Positions 35,676 to 45,700 of a stretch of DNA of 64,000 bases are shown one piece after another; within the stretch, counting starts at the first letter, position 1, and each line of letters opens with the position of its first letter. The translations under genes and the position numbers were made by a program. This stretch comes from Hymenobacter busanensis. GTDB taxonomy: Bacteria; Bacteroidota; Bacteroidia; Cytophagales; Hymenobacteraceae. The notes beneath the pieces are model-generated. The model was given only the letters and a program-made list of their open reading frames with translations. It searched no databases and was not told where the DNA came from. The DNA lies in NCBI RefSeq assembly GCF_008727865.1, contig NZ_VTWU01000011.1, positions 31,937 through 95,936 of the forward strand. Reading direction: 5' to 3'.

Positions 35676-36791
35676 ATGAACAAGACGCTTCTGCTGGCCT
35701 GCGCGCTCCTGCTGGCTGTCCTCGGCATCATCAGCTGCGGCAAGGACCCGAACGGGGGCGGCACGCCCGGCCCGGACCTGGCCGTGGACCGAAAAGCCCT
35801 GCTCACGCAGTGGGCCGACAGCCTGGTAAAGCCGGGCTATCAGCGCTTCAACGACAAGCTGGTGGCGCTCAAAGCCAAAACGACGGCCTTTACCGCCGCC
35901 CCCACGCCGGCCACCTTGGTGGAAGCCCGGCAAGCCTGGCAGGCTGCCTACGTGGAGTGGCAGAAGGTGGAACTCTACGAGTTTGGGCCGGCCGAGCAGG
36001 TGAGCCTGCGCAACCATTTCAACATCTACCCGGCCGATGCCGCCGGCATCAACGCCAACATCACGCGGGTGACGTATGACTTCGAGGTGGCCACGGCCAT
36101 CCCGCAGCAGGGTTTCCCGGCGCTGGACTACCTGCTCAACGGCATTGCCTCCGGTGATGCCGCCATTGCCCAGCAGTACGCCTCCTCCGCGGGCCACCGT
36201 CGATACCTCACCGACGTGGTCGCCAAGATGGAGCAAACCTTCGGCACCGTGTACAGCCAGTGGAACGGTTCGTACCGCGACACGTTCGTGGGCAACACCG
36301 GCACCGACGCCAGCTCCTCGCTTTCGCGCGTTATTAACGCCTACTCGCTGTACTTCGAGCGGTATTTGCGTGCGGGCAAGGTGGGCATCCCGGCCGGCAC
36401 GATGAGCGGTGTTCCGCGTCCGGAAAAGATTGAGGCCTACTACATCAAGGGCTCGCTGCCGCTGCAGCTGGCCACTACGGCGCACACCACGGTGCAGCAG
36501 TTCTTCAACGGCCGCGCGGGCCAACCCTCGCTGAAAAGCTACCTGAACGCCCTCGGCGCCAAGGACAGCCGCACGAACCAGCCCCTGGCCGACATCATCA
36601 ACGCCCAGCTCGGCGTGTCGTACCTGCAGCTCAGCTCGCTGGGACCCGACTTGTACACGACCGTGACGGCGCGCAATGCCGACGCGGTGGCGTCGTACAA
36701 CGAGATGCAGAAGGCCGTGCGCATGATCAAAGTGGACATGACCTCGGCGCTGGGCATTACCGTGACGTACGTCGACAACGACGGCGACTAA
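35676..36791 (+). CDS. Imelysin-family lipoprotein
   Basis: 371 residues with a lipobox Cys at residue 21 (IISCGKD). Two helical bundle repeats carry the imelysin pattern (EARQAWQAAYVEWQKVELYEFGP and a second AYSLYFERYLRAGKVGIP), with GFPALDYLLNG between. Imelysin proteins are periplasmic and iron-regulated; the iron-binding GxHxxE variant is not clear-cut here. 93 bases after DUF4856, 3 bases before the HTTM gene. Confidence 0.82.
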   Translation: MNKTLLLACALLLAVLGIISCGKDPNGGGTPGPDLAVDRKALLTQWADSLVKPGYQRFNDKLVALKAKTTAFTAAPTPATLVEARQAWQAAYVEWQKVELYEFGPAEQVSLRNHFNIYPADAAGINANITRVTYDFEVATAIPQQGFPALDYLLNGIASGDAAIAQQYASSAGHRRYLTDVVAKMEQTFGTVYSQWNGSYRDTFVGNTGTDASSSLSRVINAYSLYFERYLRAGKVGIPAGTMSGVPRPEKIEAYYIKGSLPLQLATTAHTTVQQFFNGRAGQPSLKSYLNALGAKDSRTNQPLADIINAQLGVSYLQLSSLGPDLYTTVTARNADAVASYNEMQKAVRMIKVDMTSALGITVTYVDNDGD

Positions 36792-36794
36792 TCC

Positions 36795-38162
36795 ATGGCG
36801 GGCCGCACGCTGCAACGTTACCTCCACTCGCTTACCCTAGCCGCTCCGCTGGCCACGTTCCGGGTAGCCTTCGGGCTGCTGGTGCTGGCCAGCGTTGTGC
36901 GTTTCTGGGCCAAGGGCTGGATTGCGGAGCTGTACCTGCAGCCGAAGTTTTTCTTTTCGTACTACGGCTTCGGGTGGGTGCGGCCACTGGGGCCTTACAC
37001 CTACGCGCTGTTCGCCGTGTGCGGGCTGTGCGCGCTGCTGGTGGCCCTGGGGTACTGGTACCGCGCGGCCATTGCGGGCCTGTTCCTGAGCTTCACCTAC
37101 ATCGAGCTCATGGACAAGAGCACCTACCTGAACCACTACTACTTCGTGAGCCTGGTGGCGCTGCTGCTGATGGTGCTGCCGGCCGGGCGCTACTTCTCGC
37201 TGGACGCCCGCCTGAACCCCGCGCGCTGGCGCAACGAGGTGCCGCGCTGGGCGGTAGACGCGCTGCGTCTGCTCATGGGCATTGTGTATTGCTACGCCGG
37301 GCTGGCCAAGCTCAACTCCGATTGGCTGGTGCACGCCATGCCGCTGCGCATCTGGCTGCCGGCCAAGAACGACTTGCCGCTCATCGGCCCGCTGCTCGGG
37401 CAGCTCTGGGTGGCCTACGCCTTCAGCTGGTTTGGCGCGCTCTACGACCTAACGGTGCCTTTCTTTCTGCTCAACCGCCGCACCCGGCCCTGGGCCTACG
37501 TGACGGTAGTGGTGTTTCACGTGCTGACGGCGGTGCTTTTCCCCATCGGCATGTTTCCCTACGTGATGATGGTGGCGGCGCTGATTTTCTTCCCGGCCGA
37601 CTGGCACGAGCGGCTATTGCAGCGCCTGCGCCGGCTGCTGCGCCTGGCCCCAGCCACGGATCAGGTGCCTGTGCCGCTGGTGTACGGGCCGGCCACACGC
37701 CAGCTGCTGCTCCTGGGCCTGGGCGCGTTTTTCGTGGTGCAGCTGCTGCTGCCCTTCCGCTACCTGCTCTACCCCCACGAGCTATTCTGGACCGAAGAAG
37801 GCTACCGCTTTTCGTGGCGGGTGATGCTGATGGAAAAGATGGGCCAGGTGCAGTTCAAGGTGGTGGACAGCCAGACCAAGCGGGCGCAGCTGGTCAACAA
37901 CTACGAGCACCTGAGCGTGCTGCAGGAAAAGATGATGAGCACCCAGCCCGACATGATGGTGCAGTTTGCCCACTACCTGCGCGACTATTACGCCCGCCGG
38001 GGCGTTCATTCCCCCCAGGTGTACGCCGATGCCTACGTCAGCCTGAACGGGCGGCTGGGCAAAAGCTTCATCGACCCCACCGTGGACTTGGCCCGCATCA
38101 CCGACGATTTGCGGCCCAAGCCCTGGATTTTGCCTTTCGACGATGAGATTACCGGTTTATAG
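36795..38162 (+). CDS. HTTM-domain membrane protein (gamma-carboxylase-like)
   Basis: 455 residues. Residues 1-275 have six or more membrane helices in the HTTM arrangement shared with vitamin-K-dependent gamma-glutamyl carboxylase (YIELMDKSTYLNHYYF, YCYAGLAKLNSDWL). The C-terminal 150 residues are soluble, with LYPHELFWTEEGYRFSWRVMLMEK. This form recurs between imelysin and TonB receptor genes in Bacteroidota; a carboxylase activity is not established. It overlaps the receptor gene by 20 bases. Confidence 0.78.
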   Translation: MAGRTLQRYLHSLTLAAPLATFRVAFGLLVLASVVRFWAKGWIAELYLQPKFFFSYYGFGWVRPLGPYTYALFAVCGLCALLVALGYWYRAAIAGLFLSFTYIELMDKSTYLNHYYFVSLVALLLMVLPAGRYFSLDARLNPARWRNEVPRWAVDALRLLMGIVYCYAGLAKLNSDWLVHAMPLRIWLPAKNDLPLIGPLLGQLWVAYAFSWFGALYDLTVPFFLLNRRTRPWAYVTVVVFHVLTAVLFPIGMFPYVMMVAALIFFPADWHERLLQRLRRLLRLAPATDQVPVPLVYGPATRQLLLLGLGAFFVVQLLLPFRYLLYPHELFWTEEGYRFSWRVMLMEKMGQVQFKVVDSQTKRAQLVNNYEHLSVLQEKMMSTQPDMMVQFAHYLRDYYARRGVHSPQVYADAYVSLNGRLGKSFIDPTVDLARITDDLRPKPWILPFDDEITGL

Positions 38163-40620
38163 CGCGGCGCTGGCTGCCACCGTCCTTGCTTCTACCACCG
38201 CCGTGGCCCAGCAGGCCAGTTTGCAGGGGCGCGTCCGCGAGGCGGGCACGGGCCAGCCCGTGGTGGGCTGCGAGGTGTACGTGCGCGGTTCCCGCCAGAT
38301 TGCCCGCACCGACAGCACCGGCCTGTTTACCCTCTCCCGGCTCGCGCCCGGGCGCCAGCAGCTGCAGCTTTCTTCCATCGCCCACGAGCCGCTGCGCACC
38401 GAGGTGGACCTGCCCGGCACGGGCGGCGTGTTTGATTTTGAGCTGACCCGCCGCGAGCGGCAGCTCAAGGAAGTGGTGGTGGCCGCCCCGCAGGCCCGCT
38501 TCGGGCAGACGCGCCTGCGCGAGGTGGAGGGCACGGCCATCTTCGCGGCCAAGAAGTCGGAGGTTATCATCCCCGACAACCTGGTGGCCAACCTGGCCAC
38601 CAACAACGCCCGGCAAGTGTACTCGCGGGTGGCAGGCCTGAACATCTGGGAAAGCGACCAGGGCGGCCTGCAGCTGAGCATCGGCGGGCGCGGGCTGGAC
38701 CCCAACCGCACGGCCAACTTCAACGTGCGCCAGAACGGCTACGACATCTCGGCCGACGCGCTGGGCTACCCCGAGAGCTACTACACGCCGCCCATCGAAG
38801 CCATCAAGCGCATTCAGCTGGTGCGCGGGGCCGCTTCGCTGCAGTACGGCACGCAGTTCGGCGGCCTGCTCAACTTCGAGCTGCGCCAGCCCGAGCCCGA
38901 CAAGACCGTCAGCGTGGTGTCGCGCCAGTCGGTGGGCTCCTACGGCTTCTTCAACTCCTTCAACAGCGTAAGCGGCACGGTGAAGAAGCTCAGCTACTAC
39001 GGCTTCGCGCAGTACAAGCGTGGTGACGGGTGGCGGCCCAACTCCCATTTCGACAGCAAAACCGCCTACGCCGATGTGCGTTACCAGCTGACGGAAAACC
39101 TGAAGGTGGGCGCGCAGTTCACCCACATGGACTACCTGGCCCAGCAGCCCGGGGGCCTGAGCGACCGGCAGTTTGCCCGCGACGCGCGCCAGTCGAACCG
39201 GGCCCGCAACTGGTTTGCCGTCGACTGGAACCTGTTCAACCTCTCGGCCGACTGGAAGCTCAGCCCGCGCGCGAACGTCAACCTGACCACCTTCGGGCTG
39301 CTGGCCTCGCGCAAATCCTTGGGCTACCGCCCCAATTTTGTGGAGCGCGCCGACGACGAGTCGCAGCTGCGCGACCTGATTACGGGTCAGTTTCGCAACG
39401 CGGGCCTGGAAGCCCGTTACCTCAACCGCTACGGCCTCGGCAGCGCCCGGAGCGGGGTGCTGCTGGTGGGCACGCGCCTGTACCGCGGCTACAACCACAG
39501 CATCCAGGGTTTCGGACCAACGGGACGCGGGGCCGATTTTCGCTTCGTCAATCCCGAGGAAGGGCTGAGCAACCAGTCGTCCTACTCCGACTACCGCTTC
39601 CCGAACTACAACGCGGCCTTGTTCGCCGAGAACATCTTTTACTTCGGCGAGAAGTTCTCGCTCACGCCGGGCCTGCGCTACGAGTACATCCGCACCCAAG
39701 CAGAAGGCAGCTACGGCAACGTGGAGCGCGACTTGGCCGGCAACATCATTGCCAACACGACCCACCAGGAAAAGCGCACCAGCCCGCGCGGTTTCGTCAT
39801 CGGCGGGTTGGGGGCCAGCTTCAAGCCGGTGGAACAGCGCGAGTTCTACGCCAACGTGTCGCAGAACTACCGCTCCATCACCTTCAGCGACATGCAGATT
39901 GCCAACAACTCGCTGGTGATTGACCCCAACCTCAAGGACGAGCGCGGCTACTCCGCCGACCTGGGCCTGCGCGGCGAGCAGGGCCAGTGGTTGACCTACG
40001 ACCTGAGTTTGTTTGCCCTGCGCTACAACAACCGCATCGGCGAAGTGCAGATTTCGGACGCCAACGACCGGACCCTGCGCTTCCGGGGCAACATCGGCCG
40101 CGCCCTGATTCTGGGGGTGGAGTCGTACGCCGAAGCCGACGTGCTGCGGCTGCTGCGCCCAAGCACCGAGCCAAGCCGCTGGCGCTGGTCCGTGTTCGGC
40201 AACGCGGCCCTCATTCGCAGCCGCTACACGGCCAGCCAAAACCAGCAGGTGGTGGGCAAGCAGGTGGAGTTCGTGCCGCAGGTGAACCTGAAAACCGGTA
40301 TGCAGGGCGGCTACGGTCCCTTCAAGGCCTCGCTGCAGTTTACTTACCTGTCGGACCAGTTTTCGGAAGCCACCAACGCGCCCAACAGCCCGCAGGACCG
40401 GCTGCCCGACGCCAACGCCGCCGTGGTAGGCTTGATTCCGGCCTATCACATCTGGGACGCATCCGTGTCGTGGGAGCGACGCTGGTTGAAGCTGGAAGCC
40501 AGTGTGAACAACCTCGGCAACGCCATCTACTTCACCCGCCGCGCCACCGGCTATCCAGGCCCCGGCATCCTGCCGTCCGACCCACGCAGCTTCTTCCTAA
40601 CTGCCGCCGTGAAGTGGTAA
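38143..40620 (+). CDS. TonB-dependent outer-membrane receptor (FecA-like)
   Basis: 825 residues. Signal peptide ending VAQ (residue 22), an N-terminal carboxypeptidase-like regulatory domain (ASLQGRVREAGTGQPVVGCEVYVRG), a plug domain (IWESDQGGLQLSIGGRGLDPNR; VRGAASLQYGTQFGGLLNF), and a 22-strand barrel ending FFLTAAVKW with aromatic C-terminus. It imports an iron chelate or similar ligand across the outer membrane. Last gene of the Fur-like-controlled operon. Confidence 0.88.
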   Translation: MRLPVYSAALAATVLASTTAVAQQASLQGRVREAGTGQPVVGCEVYVRGSRQIARTDSTGLFTLSRLAPGRQQLQLSSIAHEPLRTEVDLPGTGGVFDFELTRRERQLKEVVVAAPQARFGQTRLREVEGTAIFAAKKSEVIIPDNLVANLATNNARQVYSRVAGLNIWESDQGGLQLSIGGRGLDPNRTANFNVRQNGYDISADALGYPESYYTPPIEAIKRIQLVRGAASLQYGTQFGGLLNFELRQPEPDKTVSVVSRQSVGSYGFFNSFNSVSGTVKKLSYYGFAQYKRGDGWRPNSHFDSKTAYADVRYQLTENLKVGAQFTHMDYLAQQPGGLSDRQFARDARQSNRARNWFAVDWNLFNLSADWKLSPRANVNLTTFGLLASRKSLGYRPNFVERADDESQLRDLITGQFRNAGLEARYLNRYGLGSARSGVLLVGTRLYRGYNHSIQGFGPTGRGADFRFVNPEEGLSNQSSYSDYRFPNYNAALFAENIFYFGEKFSLTPGLRYEYIRTQAEGSYGNVERDLAGNIIANTTHQEKRTSPRGFVIGGLGASFKPVEQREFYANVSQNYRSITFSDMQIANNSLVIDPNLKDERGYSADLGLRGEQGQWLTYDLSLFALRYNNRIGEVQISDANDRTLRFRGNIGRALILGVESYAEADVLRLLRPSTEPSRWRWSVFGNAALIRSRYTASQNQQVVGKQVEFVPQVNLKTGMQGGYGPFKASLQFTYLSDQFSEATNAPNSPQDRLPDANAAVVGLIPAYHIWDASVSWERRWLKLEASVNNLGNAIYFTRRATGYPGPGILPSDPRSFFLTAAVKW

Positions 40621-40652
40621 GCGGTATCTTCACCGGGGTAATCCCTGCGTGA

Positions 40653-41402
40653 ATGAGTGCACCAAGCGCCCCGTTGGAATGGGTACTGCGGGCCTGGCCC
40701 CAGCTACGGAGCCAGTTCCGGGGCCAAATCGTCGTTGCCGAGGCCGAACTGCTGGCCTTCATCGGGCAGGCGCTGCCGGTGGTATCACCCGAGGTATGGC
40801 CTTCGGTTCGGGAGAGGCTGGTGCGCAACCAGTTGCTCCACGAAGCAGGAGCCGGCAGAATGAGCTTTGAACCAGTGGTCGTCCCATCAGTCTCTAAGCC
40901 GGAACTGTTACCGGCGTGGCGAGCAGTGTGGGACTTTTTGCAAGCGCGGTTAGCGCTCCCGCTCGGTTGCCTGTGGAGTACGCAGTGGCTTCACTCTTTT
41001 CTGCCTAGTCTTCCTGACCTATTAGTCGTGGAGGTGAACTGGGCGGAAGTAAACCAGGCCGGGAACCTGCTGCGTTCCTATTTACACTCCGATTCAAGTG
41101 CGATACCCGCTCCGGCGTCGCTCAGCCCAGCCGGTTTGCGCGTGGTGCTTCGTCCCTGGCAACGCTATTCCCCGGTTCGCCGGGTCAAAGGCATTCCGGT
41201 AGCCCGCCCAGAAAAGATGCTGGTCGACGCCGGTCAGCTTCCCGAACTGAGTGCCTTCGTCACGGATGCAACGCTGGGCTCGGCCCTGACCGCCATGTTT
41301 TCGCAGCGCGCACTCGACCCGCAGGTATTGCTTCGGTACGCCGCCCAGTGTCATGCCAGTGCCCGATGGACCACAATACTCCGCCACTACGATACCCATT
41401 GA
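40653..41402 (+). CDS. Hypothetical protein, possibly AbiEi/DUF6577-like
   Basis: 249 residues, no signal or membrane segment. Residues 70-210 have alternating strands and helices, with VARPEKMLVDAG close to the phrase that marks AbiEi-like antitoxins and DUF6577 proteins, and a late helix (QVLLRYAAQCHAS). If so, it could be one half of a type IV toxin-antitoxin pair, but no nucleotidyltransferase partner is next to it. It follows the TonB receptor by 32 bases, probably outside that operon functionally. Confidence 0.4.
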   Translation: MSAPSAPLEWVLRAWPQLRSQFRGQIVVAEAELLAFIGQALPVVSPEVWPSVRERLVRNQLLHEAGAGRMSFEPVVVPSVSKPELLPAWRAVWDFLQARLALPLGCLWSTQWLHSFLPSLPDLLVVEVNWAEVNQAGNLLRSYLHSDSSAIPAPASLSPAGLRVVLRPWQRYSPVRRVKGIPVARPEKMLVDAGQLPELSAFVTDATLGSALTAMFSQRALDPQVLLRYAAQCHASARWTTILRHYDTH

Positions 41403-41681
41403 GTTCTACAGGCTGCTTGGGGCGCCTTACAGGTGAGGTTTAATTGCAGAGTTATACCTTGAAAGATGCATTCGATTTGGATAAGCGTGGGTTGACTGCA
41501 AAGTCGCTAACCTATTCACGCGCCCGCGTGCACTCCTTATTAATGTATGTTGGCAGGACCCCAACACAGGCAGACGTTGGGTCACTACCGGGTGTCGCCC
41601 TTTTGCCAATAAAATGGTGGCTCTCCGCCGCAAGGCTGAATGGCTTGCTACACCACTGCTTCCTGATTCGTCGAAACAAAG

Positions 41682-41716
41682 TTTAGGCATCATAACTGTT
41701 AATTATGATACCTAAA
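41682..41716. repeat. Inverted repeat with 7-bp centre: candidate tyrosine-recombinase core site
   Basis: Arms TTTAGGCATCATAA and TTATGATACCTAAA (14 bases, one mismatch) flank the 7-base centre CTGTTAA. The CATAA/TTATG inner ends are like dif and other Xer-type sites, and tyrosine recombinases cut across centres of 6-8 bases. It lies 24 bases before the integrase ATG. Alternatives: an integrase autoregulation operator. Confidence 0.55.
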
Positions 41717-41727
41717 GTATTTGCGGT

Positions 41728-41735
41728 TACTTTTG
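41728..41735 (+). promoter_or_regulatory. -7 box of the integrase gene
   Basis: TACTTTTG fits TAnnTTTG. Its end is only 5 bases before the ATG at 41741, so the mRNA would be nearly leaderless. Confidence 0.45.
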
Positions 41736-41740
41736 CCCGC

Positions 41741-42754
41741 ATGAGCACCGAACTCGCCCGGATTCCCGACCAGCCGCAAGCCCTGGGGTCACAACTCGCC
41801 ACCGCGGCCGACAACGTGGCCCGCTACCTCAAGCTCGGCCTGGAGGGCGCCGACAACACGGTGCTCGCGTACTCGGCTGACCTGAAAAGCTTCGGAGAGT
41901 ACTGCGCGCTCCACGGGCTGTGCCCGCTGCCGGCTGAGGTGGCCACCGTGGCCCGGTACGCGGCCGACCTGGCCGACCTCCCGCGCAAGCTCTCGACCAT
42001 CAAGCGCCACCTGGCGGCCATCCACAAGCATCACCAGCTGCGCGGCTACCCGTCGCCGGTGCATTCCGATGAACTGGCGCTGGTGCTCGAGGGAATCACC
42101 CGCGCCCTGGGCAAGCGCCAGAAGCAGGCGCCGGCCTTTACCGTCGACGAGCTCAAGGAAAGCATCCGCCGCCTGGACGTGACGACCACGGCCGGGCTGC
42201 GTGACCGGGCCCTGCTGCTGCTGGGCTTTGCCGGGGCCTTCCGGCGCTCCGAGCTGGTGGCCCTGAACGTGGAGCACCTGGAGTTTACCGAGCGGGCGCT
42301 GATTGTGCACCTGTCCAGAAGCAAAACCAACCAAGCCGGCGAGGCCGAAGACAAAGCCGTCTTTTACGCATCTACTGCAAACTTCTGCCCGGTGCGCTGT
42401 ACCCGCGCATGGGTGCAGCAACTGGGCCGCAGCACGGGACCGTTGTTTGTGTCTCTTAAACGGGGCAAGGTTAAAGGTGAAACACTTCCTACCCCAAAGC
42501 GTCTATCTGCCCTGCGTGTCAACGGGCTGGTTCAGCTCCACCTGAATCATGACGAGGAAGGCCACAAGATTCCCGAGAAGAATTACTCGGCTCACTCGTT
42601 GCGCGTGTCCTTTATCACGGTATCCGTTCTGCGTGGTCAGTCCAACCGCTTCATAAAGAACCAGACCAAGCAGAAGACGGATGCCATGATTGACCGCTAC
42701 TCGCGCCTTGACGATGTAGTAAGTTTTAACGCTGCCCAGAATCTAGGTTTGTAG
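41741..42754 (+). CDS. Tyrosine recombinase / integrase
   Basis: 337 residues from the ATG at 41741; an ATG at 41705 lies inside the inverted repeat and is less likely. N-terminal SAM-like core-binding domain (residues 20-125; NTVLAYSADLKSFGEYC). Catalytic domain: Arg168 in GAFRRSEL, HSLRVSF (His285, Arg288), and nucleophile Tyr320 in MIDRYSR. All key positions are present except a clear second His/Trp in the region before the Tyr. It could resolve plasmid multimers or integrate/excise the adjacent cargo. Confidence 0.85.
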   Translation: MSTELARIPDQPQALGSQLATAADNVARYLKLGLEGADNTVLAYSADLKSFGEYCALHGLCPLPAEVATVARYAADLADLPRKLSTIKRHLAAIHKHHQLRGYPSPVHSDELALVLEGITRALGKRQKQAPAFTVDELKESIRRLDVTTTAGLRDRALLLLGFAGAFRRSELVALNVEHLEFTERALIVHLSRSKTNQAGEAEDKAVFYASTANFCPVRCTRAWVQQLGRSTGPLFVSLKRGKVKGETLPTPKRLSALRVNGLVQLHLNHDEEGHKIPEKNYSAHSLRVSFITVSVLRGQSNRFIKNQTKQKTDAMIDRYSRLDDVVSFNAAQNLGL

Positions 42755-42789
42755 GTATTGCAGTGGCTACCTTGATACTGTAGAGTTCA

Positions 42790-45700
42790 TCAAGCACTAC
42801 CTATTACTCGTAGTGATACGCCGGCTAAGTCTCGAACGAAGTTTTGTGTAACGCCTAGGAGCTTTAGAATTTCATCCCCCACTTTGGATTTCGTCAGCGA
42901 CGGCTGCACGATTATCATTTCGAATTCCAGTGGCAGCCGGCGCTTAGCCAGCTTTTTAAGGGCCTCCAATTCTATTTCGGTGCCCTTCTCGAATCGGCTG
43001 CGTGTTACTCCTTTTTTTCTTTTCGGTTCCCGACGCAGTAAGTGCATCATCAAAGCATCGCCCGGCTTGTGCTTCCAGTGCATTGAACGCTGAGCCTGTC
43101 CACACACTTCATACAGATTGCCAACGGAGTTGCCGACTTTGGCCTTTTTGGCATACTTTAAGTGATAGAGCTCGACCCTGATTTTGTCGGTGAGCACTTT
43201 TAAAGCAACTACGTCTGCGGCCTCGCCGCTTCCATCATCATCAAAAATGATGTCGTAGTCACGCTTGTTCAATTCCTTAATCACATGGTACTGGATGGAA
43301 TCCGTTACTGGGAGCACCCCTTGTGATTCCGCGCTAAGGTCAACACCCGTCCAATCCCAGACCTCGATGTCCGCTTGTGGAAATAGACCAATGGTCTGCT
43401 TCAGGGGCACGTAATCATTGCCACTGACCGAAGAGCCGTCCACAAACCAAATGGCTGGTGGGAAGGCCTGAAAAAAAGCTGCTCCAGCAAGTTTGCGTCT
43501 GCCATACGATACACTAACCGTTGGCCCTGCGACTTGGGATATTTCGTAATCAGGATACTTATCGCTGGAGTCTCCAGCTTCTATAATCTTGAGTTCAAAT
43601 TCTGCTTGTTGGGTGTCGCTGGCAACGGCGAAATTGATGGATGTTGCATTAAAAATTCCCGTTAAATCAATAGAAAGACAGGATAAATCTGCCTTCTCGG
43701 TGCCAAGTTCAAATTTAAAATACAATTCACCTTCATTGTATAAGTCTTCGTGCCAGTCAATCCAAACTGGGTCGAGAGCAGGAAACCGTTTGATGAGCAT
43801 AGGCACCAAGGTTTCCTTAAGAAACTGGTTGGGGTCGATGCTGGGGTCCAGAAGCTTGTTGCCAATTTTTACGCACCACTTCTTGAAAACGCTCAGGTCG
43901 TTCTCACGTTTCGTCCAGATACGGCCTTTGTATGAAGCCCCAAGGTTGACTTTTTTGCCCACCTCGTAGCCCGCACCCATTACAAAAGCTTTTTCGCCCT
44001 TCTGTTTTTCAATGATACTGATGGCCTCTTCCAGGTCCCGACCTACCATCATTCGGAACCGGATGTCCTTGCCGAGCCGGTTCCGCAGCCCCACGTTTTG
44101 AAGCGTGATGCGGTGCATTCCATCAAAGGTTTTGAATACGTCAACCCCTTTTATCAATTGCGCATTATCTCCGATAATGGCCTTCGCCAAGTCCTCATAT
44201 AAGGAGGAGTTATCAGAGCTGTGGATGAATAGCAGGTTGTTTTTGGTTTCCCAGTAAACCAAGATTATGCGCCAAGTAAGTTGATAAACCTCCTTGGAAT
44301 CCAGCCAATCTACCCCTTCCTGAGTTGCCGTGATGACAATGAGCATATTGTCTTCCCGGTTTAAGTCATCGAACTTATAAAATGCTTTTTCAAAGTCGGG
44401 CAGCCCTTTCTTAAAATTACCAGGGCTCCACGTATCGGTTTTGTTCTTGTAGACGACCGTGCTTAGCTTAACTTGAATGTTATTGAGTGGCAATTTGGAC
44501 TCGGCCAGCTTTGGAAAGCCTGCCAGAAGCTTCTTGAAGTCAACTTCTTCGGCCACTTTCCCCTCACTCATGTTGGCCAATAGCATGCTCCAGTTAGCAT
44601 CCCGCGCGTAGAGCTCATCCAGCTCATCGCTTACATCTGGGTCCGCGATGTTGGCAATGAAACACGCATCCCCCAATTGCTCGTCGTACTTGGTCCGCGT
44701 GAAGCGTCCGGCCAGCTGGAGGGTAATAGGTAAGCTTTTTCGGATGTCGTGGAACGCGGCAATTTTGAGTTCGGGCAAATCAAAACCTTCCCCCAGCATA
44801 TCAACACAAACTATAATTCGGGCTTGTTTGGCCACTATCTTTTGATAGTTTTCTTTGCCTTTCGGCATGCCGGAATAGAGAATAACCGGTTGCAAATCGG
44901 TTTCTTGGGCATACAGTTGAAATACTTTCTCGGCGCGTTCCTTAGTTGCACACCGCGCCATCAAGATATGGTTATGTGGGACGGCTAAATCCTTGCGCAG
45001 TCGGGCAATGGCCGTATCGGCAATGATTTTATCGGCTTCTTCTGGCTTGGCCACGCTAACGGGCAGAAACTCGATATTTTTATAATACCCTTGCTTTTGA
45101 GCTTCGCTCAACGGGAAATTGAAAAGGATGCTCCCTTCCAAGCGCTGGCCGTCGTTGCGGAACGGGGTAGCGGTGAACTGAATGATTTTCTTGGCATCAA
45201 AATGCTCCTTCACGTAGTTCCAAGACTTGGCCCTAACGTGGTGCGCTTCGTCAATGAAGACGTGCGAGCATTCGGCCGAAAGGTGCTCCAATTCTTCGGT
45301 AGCCAGCGTTTGAAGTATGGCCATGGTGGCCACAACTACGTTGCTTTGCGCAACGAACCGGCGAAAGTCCGAGGTTTCGGAAAATGATTGCCGAAATGCG
45401 CCTACGGCAGGATAAAGGGCGCTATCGTCCAGAATACCGAATTCTTTCAACAGGCCGAGCGTGATGAATTTTTCTGCAATCTGGGTGCGCAGCGCATCAG
45501 ACGGAACCACCACCAAAACTTTGCGGCACTGATTAGCCACCAAAGTTGCCAGCATGGTTTCGGTCTTACCTGTACCCGTTGGTAACACCACAATACCTGC
45601 GCTCGTCGGAAGCTTCAAATGTCCAAGTATTGAATAGATGGCCCCAAGCTGTGGTTGGCGCAAGCCATTAATCTTGGCGTCTTGGTCCTCTTCTATAAAG

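Noticed and set aside
38149..40449. 766-residue antisense frame across the TonB receptor
   Set aside because: A shadow of high-GC codon bias; the receptor on the plus strand has full domain structure.
41444..41686. 80-residue frame before the integrase
   Set aside because: TTG start, no coding pattern, and its end runs into the inverted repeat.
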